Shown here: one piece after another, positions 12,001 to 22,400 of the stretch
Layout of the letters: each line of letters opens with the position of its first letter
Numbering within the stretch: the stretch's first letter is position 1
From: Megalobrama amblycephala
Taxonomy: Eukaryota > Chordata > Actinopteri > Cypriniformes > Xenocyprididae
Assembly (NCBI RefSeq): GCF_018812025.1
Contig: NC_063052.1
Span: 29,333,193-29,397,192, forward strand
Direction: 5' to 3'
DNA length: 64,000 bases
Translations under genes and position numbers: made by a program
Notes under the pieces: model-generated
What the model saw: the letters and a program-made list of their open reading frames with translations, nothing else
Told to the model about the DNA's origin: nothing
The model's database searches: none

Positions 12001-14514
12001 TCATTTCATTGAATTACTGTAATTTGTGTCTCTAGGTCAAGAACCCTCAGGTCCAAAGCGTTGCTTTGCCATAAAGTCCTCCCAGAGAAGAGTAAAACCC
12101 CTAGAAACCATTGACGCACAAAATGAGAAAAAGAGGACAGCTCTGCATTCCAACAACACCCGCAGACTGTTTAATGACGAGGACACCTGTTACATCATTG
12201 ACGCAAGACAAGAGGGCAACCTTGGCCGCTACATCAACGTAAGCTAAACCCAGCCTTTCGTGATTGTAAATGTGCCAACAATGAAACGAGTTTGTAATGA
12301 AAACTTTTGTTTTGTATAATTTTAATATTGCTTTATCGTTAATTCTGCCTCTCTCAACAGCATAGCTGCAGTCCTAATTTGTTTGTCCAGAACGTCTTTG
12401 TGGACACACATGACCTCCGGTTCCCATGGGTGGCGTTCTTTGCCAGCAAGTCAGTGCCTTGATTCATACCAGCTTGATTATCTATTAAAGAAGTGTTATA
12501 TATATATTTAAAAATGAATGATCTTTGCCCAAGTTTTATTTGGGAACCCTAAATATTGATTTCATAAGTGTGTCCTAATTCCTAATTACCGTTAATTAAC
12601 AATTCTTAGACATTTTTCTATTCCACTGCACTAATTTTTCATTGTTGTTCTTCATAATGCTAGACTCATGTTTTTGCAGTTAAAGGATTGGTTCACTTTC
12701 AAATTAAAATGTCCTTATAATTTTCTCAGCTTTGTCATCCAAGATGTTCATATCTTTATTTCTTCAGTCGAAAAGAAATTAAGGTTTTTGATGAAAGCAT
12801 TCCAGGACTTTTCTCCATATAGTGGACTTCAGTGGAGCCTAAACGGTTGAAGGTCAAAATTACAGTTTACAGCAATCCCAGACAAGGATTTAAGGGTCTT
12901 ATCTAGAGAAACCATCGCTCATTTTCTAAAAAAAATAATAAACTTTTTATACGTTTTAACCATAAACACTCATCTTGAACTAGCTCTCTTCTTCTTCTCT
13001 ATTAGAATTCAGGCAGTGTAGACACTGCTGAGTGTATTACTGCCCTCCACAGGTCAAAGTTTGAACTAAATTGTCATATACAATATGCTAGTGCAAGTAT
13101 ATAACAATTTGGTTCAAACTTTGACCTGTGGAGGGCAGTAATACACTTAGCTGCGTCTACACCGCCAGAATTCTAATAGAGAAGAAGAAAGTGCCAGAAT
13201 TTGAAGGATTAGTTCACTTAAAATGAAAATTACCCTTTAGCTTTACTCACCCTCAAGCCATCCTATGTGTATATGACTTTCTTCTTTGTGATGAACACAA
13301 GTTATATATAAGAGCTATATTAATAAATATCCTGATGTGTCCAAGCTTTATAATGGCAGTGAATGGGGACAACAAGTTTGAAGCTCAAAGTGCATGCGAT
13401 GCATTTGTGTAAGACAAATATCCATGTTTAGTTATAAAATAAAATATCTATTTTCTGCCAGACTGCCTTCCATATTCAACTTACAAAAAAAATCATAAAA
13501 CCGCTTTAAAAACCGGACGTTGAATATTGAAGGCAGTCTGGTAGAAGATAGATATTTACCCCCCCAGAGCCATGTGGAGTACGTTTATAATGGATGGATG
13601 CACTTTCTTGAGCTTCAAACTCTTAGCTTATTATACAGCTTGGACGTGTCAGGATAATTATTAATATAACTCGTGAGTGTGTTCATCAGAAAGAAGTCAG
13701 CCAGTCATATACACCTAAGATGGCTTGAGGGTGAGTAAATCTTGGGGTAATTTTCATTTTAAAGTGAACTAATCCTTTAAAAACATGAGACGCAGGTCAG
13801 TGGAATGAAAGATGTGCGTTTTTTTTTTTTAAAGTTGAACTTCTTTTAACTTGAGCGGCATGTTTTTAGAACGTGTGTCATGCGTGAGACGCCGCAAAAG
13901 ACGCAAGGTCAAACACGTCTGTCTAGTGCATGTTTATATGGAAAAACAATTGAAAAGCAGTGCAGTGGAATGAAAAAACGCTTCCTGTGTGAATGGTTCG
14001 TCAGGGCTGGTTAACACAGAATGCCTAACAGTCAGAAACCCTTCACCTAGCATGTCTAGAGATGCATTTTTTTAAAATGTTCAACTTCTTTGTACAGTGT
14101 ATTTTGTCAGTTAAAAACACGAGATACAGGACCGTGGAACAGAAAAATGCAAGGTCTAGAGAGCTTTGCAAAATGTTTACATAGAAAAACTATGGAAATG
14201 TAGCACAGTGAAATGGAAAAATGCAATCTCTGTGAACAGCCCCTGTGCTTTGTTTATATAAACTATATAAAGGTAAAGAAGTGGAATGGTATTACGCTTT
14301 CTGTGTAAAAAGCCCCTTAGCCATGTATTAATCGCCTTGTAGACAAGAATCTTAATGTGTTTGTATCCCATTTTTCCTTCCTTCTCTCTTTATCAGGCGC
14401 ATCAGGGCAGGTACGGAGCTGACGTGGGACTATAACTATGAGGTGGGCAGTGTGGAGGGGAAGGTTCTGCTCTGCTGCTGTGGCTCATTGCGCTGTACAG
14501 GAAGACTGCTCTGA
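1..14514 (+). CDS. setdb1: Histone-lysine N-methyltransferase SETDB1 (5'-partial, 17 exons in window)
   Basis: SETDB1 trimethylates histone H3 lysine 9 in the nucleus to silence genes and transposons. Exons: <3-936, 1312-1449, 1592-1796, 2571-2644, 2748-2938, 3534-3738, 4900-5179, 5251-5485, 6095-6459, 7373-7489, 8475-8644, 8726-8953, 9835-9882, 11850-11948, 12036-12238, 12361-12449, 14397-14514. All phases join, giving 1232 residues here. In order: a Ser/Thr/Glu-rich stretch (1-311), triple Tudor (about 330-535), a Gln-rich linker, an acidic patch, an MBD (about 720-795; [10 protein letters not shown]), a Cys-rich pre-SET ([22 protein letters not shown]), SET part one ([13 protein letters not shown]), an insert, SET part two ([24 protein letters not shown]), and a post-SET ending [13 protein letters not shown]. 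The insert splitting SET is much shorter than in mammals. The first exon runs off the left edge, so the start codon is not visible. The a/b paralogue was not assigned. Confidence 0.96.
3188..3483 (+). repeat. tRNA-derived SINE (HE1-like) in a setdb1 intron
   Basis: The head resembles a tRNA (GTGGCCTAATGG as A box, then a GGTTACGGCTTTGATTCTC B-box-like segment). The body includes TGCCCTTGAGCAAGGC and GGCTGCCCACTGCTCC, and the tail ends near ACTTGGCCTTGACATG. Related copies lie at about 20213-20492 (minus) and 30338-30815 (plus). The HE1 family name is from memory of cyprinid SINEs. Confidence 0.75.
3650..3730 (+). repeat. In-frame 24-bp tandem repeat in a setdb1 exon
   Basis: The exon at 3534-3738 carries repeated 24-base units encoding QQKSQEAP (two near-perfect copies flanked by degenerate ones such as QQSPQQKSQ and QQKTQQPA). 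It lies in the linker between the third Tudor and the MBD. The repeat is a multiple of three, so copy changes would keep the frame. Confidence 0.75.
4312..4730. repeat. Fold-back MITE (TTAGTTCACCC family)
   Basis: The left end reads GGGTTAGTTCACCCAAAAATG and the right end is its inverted copy (CATTTTTGGGTCAACTAACCC). The interior is also largely palindromic. The same family recurs at 36935-37870, 40717-41490 and 52754-53551. It has no coding capacity. Confidence 0.75.
5543..6022. repeat. MITE with CAAAAGTTTGGGG termini
   Basis: The left end contains TTCAAAAGTTTGGGTTGGTA and the right end ATCTTACTGACCCCAAACTT, an imperfect inverted pair. The interior carries the segment TCAGTGTCACATGATCCTTC. 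Related copies or fragments are seen at about 7680-8100, 21690-22090, 57840-58130, 59890-60050 and 62640-62880. It lies in the intron after the MBD exon at 5251-5485. Confidence 0.7.
6496..6682. repeat. Short fold-back element next to a setdb1 donor site
   Basis: Inverted arms contain CTGTCCTGGAGGGCCACTGT on the left and ACAGTGGCCCTCCAGACTG on the right. It starts about 35 bases after the exon ending at 6459. A relative with the same GTTGGAGCTAAACTC arm interrupts the SINE at 30338-30815. Confidence 0.65.
6765..7202. mobile_element. Non-autonomous hAT-like MITE with 8-bp target duplication
   Basis: Termini TAGTGTCGTC and GACAACACTA are inverted copies with one mismatch, and the similarity continues inward for about 40 bases (AAAAGTACCAACCG type). 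The flanking 8-mer CACTAAAC is present at 6757-6764 and 7203-7210, the target-site duplication length of hAT elements. No transposase is encoded. Confidence 0.75.
7680..8100 (+). repeat. MITE copy carrying an inverted setdb1 exon fragment
   Basis: This is a relative of the 5543-6022 element (CTCACCAAGGCTGCATTTAT, then TCAGTGTCACATGATTCTTC). At 7960-8035 it is interrupted by 76 bases that are the reverse complement of 5457-5532, the end of the MBD exon plus its donor site (75 of 76 identical by eye). The short open frame across it is not a gene. Confidence 0.75.
8982..9740. repeat. Long fold-back element (about 750 bp palindrome)
   Basis: The left end AAAGGATTAGTCCACTTT matches the inverted right end AAAGTGGACTAATCCTTT, and most of the interior pairs as well (for example GTAGGACATACAGCGTA near 9410 against TACGCTGTATGTCCTAC near 9319). 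It fills most of the intron between exons ending 8953 and starting 9835. A left half of the same family recurs near 12683. Confidence 0.75.
10097..11072. mobile_element. piggyBac-like non-autonomous element with TTAA target duplication
   Basis: Termini AGGTGCCCTAGA and TCTAGGGCACCT are inverted copies, each bordered by TTAA (10097-10100 and 11069-11072), the target site of the piggyBac superfamily. No transposase frame is present. It lies in the setdb1 intron between 9882 and 11850. Confidence 0.75.
12683..13782. repeat. Composite of three fold-back segments in the last setdb1 intron
   Basis: About 12683-12977 is one arm of the 8982-9740 family. About 12978-13195 is a strong palindrome whose arms include TTTGACCTGTGGAGGGCAGT. 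About 13203-13782 is a second fold-back (TTAGTTCACTTAAAATG at the left, AAAGTGAACTAATCCTTT at the right). The layout suggests insertion after insertion. No coding sequence is seen. Confidence 0.65.
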
Positions 14515-14738
14515 TCTGCCCCTTTCAACAACACTAAAGCTTTCACTAAAGTGTGGGTGTTGTACACTTTCATCAGCCTATCAGAAATGTAGTTGTGGCA
14601 CTGTTCTGGAAGAGCATTCTAACTATATGACCCATTGAATATGAATAGTATAATACAATATATTAAAATTTGTGTTTTGTTTGTTTTTACTGTTTTTAAC
14701 CTCTACACGAAATGTGAATATTCTTGTATTCATGTGTA

Positions 14739-14744
14739 AATAAA
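14739..14744 (+). terminator. setdb1 polyadenylation signal
   Basis: A canonical AATAAA lies 225 bases after the setdb1 stop codon, in AT-rich 3' UTR sequence. It is the first good signal downstream. The cleavage site itself is not visible. Confidence 0.6.
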
Positions 14745-15099
14745 ATTTGCAAATATCAAAAACTACTTTTCTTGTAAGATTTGTCTATTTTTTGGTCAAA
14801 TGTATTTAGCATAAGTATGCATTGGAAAACAAAGCTGGATATGAACAATACCATTAAAATAATAAGCAATTATAAAATAACTTATACTGTGTTACTCTTA
14901 CCGTAGTATCAACCAAAATGACTGCATTTATTTCTACTGTAAAATCATAATTTAATCTTCAAATACAAAAAAAACCTTGTCTTTCCGTATTATATGTGTA
15001 TTTTCTTTTTGTGCAGACACTGGTGGCTATTGTAACTATGTTTGTGTAAATAAACTTTAACTAACATGGCACATTCTTTGTGGATTATCATTATGGAAT

Positions 15100-15620
15100 A
15101 AATAGCGCACTGTTCACGCTGAATGTTGTGCAAATGGCACGCGCGCGCATAAAGAAGCCGTTTTAGGAGGAGGGACCGGAAGTAGTTTTTTTCCTTCACT
15201 GTTTAATTGGGCTTGAGTGAGAAATTTGTAGCCGAAGCGTCAACACGGATTTTCTTTGGGATAAACGGACAGGGCTGGCTGCTAAAACGGTGATTACAAA
15301 ACATTATTTTACTCTCTGTTACTTTTTGCTCCTATCTCAGCCGAAAACCCGAGGAACGAGCATTTGAGAAATGGAGATTAGAAGATCTCAAAATGGCCGT
15401 CGACGCGCATAGCAGCTAGTCAGCGAGAAAAAGATAATATTTATCTTCCGTTTTCAAACGTTGCGACACCATGTCATGTATCGACCTTGCCGCACGAATT
15501 TTAGTTAAACAATAGAGACGATTAATATATGACGTTCTTGGTGTTACACTGCAAAAGAAACAGGGGTTCAAAACAACAACAACAACAACTTTAGCTAGTT
15601 GGTGAGATATGTATTCGTTC
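15100..15620 (+). promoter_or_regulatory. Putative clk2 promoter and 5' UTR region
   Basis: This stretch between setdb1 and clk2 is locally richer in CpG (GGCACGCGCGCGC at about 15137) and contains an ACCGGAAGT ETS-type site at 15175-15183, common in housekeeping promoters. There is no clear TATA box. The 5' non-coding exon and its donor cannot be fixed from sequence alone. The first coding exon begins at the acceptor before 16428. Confidence 0.4.
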
Positions 15621-15984
15621 CTGCAGAAATGTCGCTTTTCTTTTTATAATGCATAATAAACATCTGTACATCTGATCACATTTATCACTATAATATAGTT
15701 AATTTCGAGTTATTGAATATTTGCATATTTGTTACGTCTTGGTCTGCGGTTTCTCTGCTAAATATAGAAGTTGGCTCGAATAACTGGCTCTTGATACAGT
15801 TTGGGGCAGAATTTCTCCATGAATGTATTTTAAATGTTTAATTTTCAGATTATAAATACTCTCTAATACATTTACATGTTACTTAAATAATTTTCTTTTT
15901 TTTCTTTCTTTTTTTCTCTAAATTACAGAAATTATTACCCCCCCCCCTTATGTTTTATAGCAAAAAATATATATTTTATGCAAA

Positions 15985-16004
15985 ATACCCTTATATATAA
16001 TATA

Positions 16005-16076
<72 letters not shown>

Positions 16077-16102
16077 CATAAACACACACACACACACACA
16101 CC
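15985..16102. repeat. (TA)n and (CA)n microsatellite
   Basis: A run of TA dinucleotides continues into a short CA run. Apparent Tyr-Ile reading frames over it come from the repeat. Confidence 0.95.
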
Positions 16103-16427
16103 TATCCTTGATGAATGAAAAAAAAATTAAAAAGTTTAAGCTTGTTTTCCAGGCAGACTTGAATGGTTTGTATGACAGTAACAACATATGTGTCAAGCAT
16201 ACAAAAGAAAATAATGTGGCAATGTTTTAAAATTTAAATTAAAATCTCAGACTTCCTTATGGTAAAATTGTTCTCCAAATGTTTTTAACACCTGTTCTAG
16301 ACCTGCCTCTTTAAAATGCCAACATATGGGCAGCCATTTGGCATGTTCCTTCATGGTAGTAATAAGACTAAAAGTCAGGTTTTGTGAAGTCGTTGCATTT
16401 TATTTCTCTTTGATATATCTTAAGCAG

Positions 16428-19400
16428 ATGCCACACTCCAGACGGTACCCGTCCTCGGAGAGGGCCAGCCACAGCAGCTACCAAGATCGTTATCGGGACA
16501 GAGACAGAGAGCGAGGGAGAAAACCTCGGCATCGCCGTTCGCCGACATTCTCCTCCAGTAGTGAACGTGAGAGGAGAGGGAGAGGACACAGGCAGGATGC
16601 CGGCTATGCTCGATCCAGGAGGTATGATCGTTTTCATTGCATGAGTATTTTTCTTGATTATTATTATTATTATTATTATTTTTTCTTCAGTGAAATATTA
16701 CAATAGCAATATTTCCTTTTATAATGATGTCAATATATAAACACAGCAAACATGAAGCTTTTTTTTAAATCACAATTCCAATATTTTTTTAAATTTTATA
16801 TTTATTTATTATTTATAATTATTTTATTATTTTAGACCATAGGGCTGGCATTATGCAAATTTGTAACATTATTATTTAGGTATGTAACAGGAAGTAAGAC
16901 TGGAATTGCTGATGTCTCTTATCAGCAGTTGAGAATCAGTTCTTTTCTTTTAGGAGACGATAACTTTATTTGTCGTGCACTTTGATCTTAAACTTTCCAG
17001 ACCGTTTACTTTAGGGGCACAAACCTTTGATGACATGGTAAAGTCTTCGTTCATTTTGGGGTGTCGGCTCTAATATTTTATTAAAATATTTTAATGATTA
17101 TTAATTAAATACCAGGAAGTAAGCAACGGTAACTTGGAAGGATCATTGTTTCTGTAAGTGATTCTATGGTATATCACACTTCCCAGCTACGACAACCGCT
17201 CTTCAGACCGCAGGCCATACGACAGACACTACGGCGAGAGCCATCGGCGCCTGGACCACAGCCGGGAACGGGACAGGGATCGCGACAGGGAACACAGGAC
17301 GCCGAGCAACTACTACTCCCGCGACGCCTCGCCCAGCTTCGACTTCCGACGGGGCCGCGATCGGGACCGCGAGGACTCGTACCGGAGGAAAGGCAGCAGG
17401 CGTAAGCACAAACGAAGGCGGCGTAGAACCAGGTCCTATAGCCCATCCTCCTCGGTGAGTACTTCAATACCCGAGCCTGCTCTTTCCCACCCCCAAATCC
17501 CTTCTTCTCTCTCTACCTCTACACGCTCCTGTCTCTCTTTCTCCGTAACGCTTTTCTTTTCCACAGCCCCAGGATTTGGTAAGTATGAACTCTTTTGTTT
17601 TATGTTCTTCTTTTTGTTGACATTTTGTCTTTTTTAATAGTGCTAGTCTAAGTCTTGGCTTTCAGTGTTTATTATCGAATTGGCCCAACTGTAACATTAT
17701 AGTGAGACTCAATGCAGTAGACATTAATGTAAATATAAGTAGTAAATGTGTTTGTTGGGAAAGCCTCTGAAATATCTCATAACTCTCATCCATTCTTTTT
17801 CTTGCTCTATCTACACGCCTATATAACTCTTTCACAGTTTGTTTTTATGAAAACATGCAAAGTTGCTCCATAATTTCAGCTCTTTAATTTTATTTCCAGT
17901 CTCTCAGTAGAGCAACCTGTTTCTTTTGTCATGTTGTGAATTAGCAATGCCTTCACTCATGTGCTCTTCTATGAGTAAATGTTGATGCAGGTTGCTTTTT
18001 GTGACTTTTTGTCAGGGTTGCTAGGCAGAGGGATGAGGGGGAGTTTGAAAGCAAGCAAGAAGGGAGGGGTAAAATGTTATCTTTGACTTGATCCCTTGCA
18101 CTATATCCCTATCGTTATATATATCTCCTCACGTGGTGTCATACGATTCGCCCCATGACCACCAAACTACCTACAACAACTACAACACTGCTCATCTTCG
18201 TCGCCGTGGCTACGGCTGCCCCCCTCCACTCTCCCCGCTCCGCCCACCTCCCCTCCTCCCTCTGCGGTCGTGGCGTGACCTCTGACCTGTGACCCTGGCC
18301 GGGGCCGAAGCAGCGGAGTGACAGCGGGACACGGGCACTGTGTGTGAGGGACGACGAGGAGGGTCACCTGATCTGTCGGAGTGGCGACGTCCTGCAAGAG
18401 AGATGTACACACTGCCACTACTACTACTCCTCTACTCCTATATCGTAACCTTTCTCCCTATCAGTACCAGCACACAGCAGACACACACAGGGGAGGGCAG
18501 GAGGTCATGATCATGATGTTGGTGGTGATGATGATGCTGCCATAGAATGTTCTCCCCTTTTGCCGAAACAGGCAAGGGGGAAGGCATGTCGAACATGTCT
18601 TTAGTAGCTCCTTTTTTATTCTTTTCAGTGGGAATGGGGTGTTTGTATTGCTGTGTAGAAGTATTATGATCCTTTTTAATTCCTGACTGCCAGGTTCCCA
18701 GATTTAGTTTTTTCCAGTCTCCGTAATGTCCCATATTATTATTATTATTATTATTAATGTCCCAAGGTTATTCACATTACCCCTACATCGTATGCTGTCA
18801 ATCATTTCGATTTATTCGATTTTGATTGCTCTGTGACATGCAGATATTTCCATAGGTATTATGCATGTCATTTTTCATAGTCGTAAAATAGTCGTTTTAG
18901 TTTTCGAATTAGTTTTAAGCAGTCCTGTTGTTTTAAAATCCCTGTTAATTTTTTATCTATTAGCGGTCCTTCTGCGTCGGACCTACATAAGTCTGTTTTT
19001 CGTAACTTTTTTTTTTTTTTTTTTTTTTTAAACTAATGCAGACTATTTTTGTTGTTGAAAAAACATGCGTTTTTTTTTCAAACATGTTTACTTTATTCCT
19101 TTCATCGAAAGTGTGCGTATTGACTCTTGTCGTTTTTTTTTTTTAGGTTAACCTGAATAGATAGTCACAGTTAACATTAAAAATGTGATTCTAGGAAACT
19201 TGTTTAGGATTTCTCTTTAAATGCGCTGTCTAATTTAAGCTCTTTACATTTCCCCTCCCTTTTCTCTACGTCTTTTTCCCTCTATTTGTCTCTTAGATGA
19301 GATTGTCAGCACTTTGGGCGAGGGCACCTTCGGGAGGGTGATGCAATGTATTGATCATCGCAGGTGAGCGTCGTCGCTTAGCGACCAATCAGCTGCTTTA

Positions 19401-22400
19401 TTACAAAACCAACATGGTGTGAACTTCAAACAAAATGTGTTTCTTTGTCTAGTTGTTGGGCTGAAAAAGATCTGCTCTGGGAGGTAAAAATGCAGTGTAC
19501 CATTATTACAGGTAGCAAGAAAGGCCAAGGGCTTATAGGTTTGTGTCCTGTAAGAAAATATTCAGAGAAATAAGGACTACCCCAGCTCTCAACAGAGGTT
19601 TAGGGCTTTTATTGATCTATAATCAGCATTTTTGCAATTTATCAGTTTTACTTGTCACCCTACAACAGACAAATCTAAACATCTTATTTTCCAGTGCAGA
19701 AGTAAGGTATTTCTTATGACTTCAGATTCAGAGACAGATTCATTAGCCACTATAGGTAAATAACTAGAGCTATTGCAAAGTGCAGTAAATGGTAAAACTG
19801 TTGCTCTACAAACCAGTGTGTTTGCTTATGATAATAAGTTAAATAATATAAGGAATACCAGTTTGCATTATCAAGAAGCTGTTTTTGTGTGGCTGACAAC
19901 GGAAGCCTTGCACATTCAAGGTTAAAATGGCTGTGCTCGCTAACGTGGATGGACCCATACATGTAGTTAATTCCTTTTGATTGCAGGGTCGAATACATGT
20001 ATGCAGTTAGGAAGCTATCTTACAGATAAGTGAACACTGCAATGTTTAAACTAATGCTCTTCTGCTTGGTTAAGGGGTGGAGCACATGTCGCTCTGAAGA
20101 TCATCAAAAATGTGGAAAAGTACAAAGAGGCTGCCCGGCTGGAGATCAACGTACTGGAAAGAATCAATGAAAAGGATCCTGAGAATAAGAAGTGAGTTGA
20201 CAGCAGAATGAAAATGAAAGTGAAAGTTACATGTGAAGGCCAAGTATGGTAACCCATACATAGAATTTGTCCTCTGCATTTAACCCATTCAAGTCAGTGC
20301 ACACACTTTAGAAGTAGTGAGTTGTGAACACACACATACACATACACCCAGAGCAGTGGGCAGCCATTTTGCTGTGGCATCTGGGGAGTGATTGGGGGTT
20401 AGGAGCCTTGCTCAAGGGCAACTCAGTCATTTCCTGCCGGAATTGAGAATCGAACCCTCACTCTCTAACCATTAGACCACAACTGCCCCATAAATTAGCA
20501 CGATTTACAAAATTAGCAAATTTTTGAGGAATTGTATATGAAGTACTTTTACCTCAAAATACACCAAAAACAACTAAATTGATAACTTGCTTACAAAATT
20601 CCACTTTTTAACTTGTCTACTTTTCTGTTTCTCGATTCTTAGTCTGTGTGTGCAGATGTTTGACTGGTTCGACTATCATGGCCATATGTGTATCAGTTTT
20701 GAGCTCTTGGCTCTCAGTACTTTTGATTTCCTCAAAGAAAACAATTACCTGCCCTACTCCATCAGCCAAGTGCGTCATATGGCCTACCAGATCTGCCTGG
20801 CTGTCAAATGTAAGTGAACATTCTAGTAAGGATCGGTGTGTGTGTGTTTTTTGTTTTTTTTTGTTTTTTGTGTTTTCCACAAATTATCCAAAGGTTGGAC
20901 TCCATTTGCCATGTTTTAAAGGGCCAGTTCTGCAGTTCATAGTATTGTGGTCTGTTTCTCCTCTGCAGTTTTGCATGAAAACAAACTGACCCACACAGAT
21001 CTGAAACCAGAGAACATTCTCTTTGTCAACTCTGACTTCACAATCACATACAATGTGGAAAAGGTGATGAAAGAGTTTGTCATTAGCTTTTAACTAAACC
21101 AATTGTTTTTGTATGTTAACATATTAGTATCAGCTATCGGAAAACACATTAGTTGTCCACTAAAGGATATGCATATTAATTGACTCTTTCTCTCTGAGGT
21201 AGAAGCGAGACGAGCGTACTGTGAAGAGCACAGCAGTGAGGGTGGTGGATTTTGGTAGTGCTACATTTGACCATGAGCACCACAGCACCATCGTTTCTAC
21301 CAGGCATTACAGAGCACCTGAAGTTATTCTAGGTAAGGGCAATCGTGCCTTGTGACTGACCAAACAGCATGTATTTTAGCAGTACACATTATCCCGAATT
21401 TGAGCTATAATAACTCTTGTTATTAGCATGAAGCGAGATTAGTTGAGGCACAGGACTAGATGGGGTTAATCGCTGCAGCAACACAGCATATTAGCTTCTT
21501 CCTTTCCACCACAAGGAATTTAATTAGAGTCAGTGACTTCATTCAGCAGACTGCAGGGAATCGTCCAACGTAAGATTGGTTGCCATGAAAGCTGATACCC
21601 AACCTTAATCTCTTATGAAATGTTCTGCATGTTGCTTTGCTGTTAATATAAATGAGCAAATGGGTTGTTATTTATAAGTGCACCACTGCTCAAAGTAAGA
21701 TTTTTAAATGATTTATAAAGTCTCTTATGCTCACCAAGGCTGCATTGATTTGATCAAAATACAATGAGAATGGTAATATTGTGAAATATTATTAAAATGT
21801 AAAAACTCATTTCCATTTTAATATTTTTGTTAATGTAATTAAATTCCTGTGAAGGCAAAGCTGAATTTTCAGCGTCATTACTCCGGTCCTCAGTGTCGCA
21901 TGATCCTTCAGAAATCATTCTAATATGCTGATTTGGTGCTTATGATACATTTCTTATCATTATCAATGTTGAAGACACTTGTGCTGCTTAATATTTTTTT
22001 TTGTGTAAACTGAAATACATTTTTCATGATCGTTCGACAAATAGAAAGTTCAAAAGAACAGCATTTATCTGAAATGGTAATCTTTTGTAAAAGTTGTTTA
22101 GCTTCATGCTTGTTTTGTCTTATTTTAAATAATTTTGAGTCATCTTGAGGCCCCCTTGGAAGTTTAATGATGCCCCCTGGTTGAGAACCACTGACCTAAA
22201 CGGTTTGCACATGTGCTTCTGACTGAATAAACCGTACAGTGTCCTGCAAGGTTATGATGCAGTAGCATGATGTCACCACCAGATGATTTTATGGCCCTGT
22301 TTACACCTGGTATTAAGATGTGTTTTGGTCGATCGGATCACAAGTAGATAAGGCAGACGCATACCCGTTTACACCTGGTGTTTATTCCGTCTCTTGTCCA

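Noticed and set aside
15948..16196. Frame rich in Tyr-Ile
   Set aside because: It is translated microsatellite. The same holds for frames at 54709-54994 and 59776-60006.
17174..17467. Overlapping frames in other phases and on the minus strand over the clk2 Arg/Ser exon
   Set aside because: They are a product of GC-rich Arg codons. Only the phase giving [18 protein letters not shown] matches CLK2.
18088..18285. Possible alternative clk2 exon (Pro/Leu-rich frame)
   Set aside because: It ends in a stop, has no acceptor and donor that keep phase, and resembles no CLK segment. It is treated as intron.
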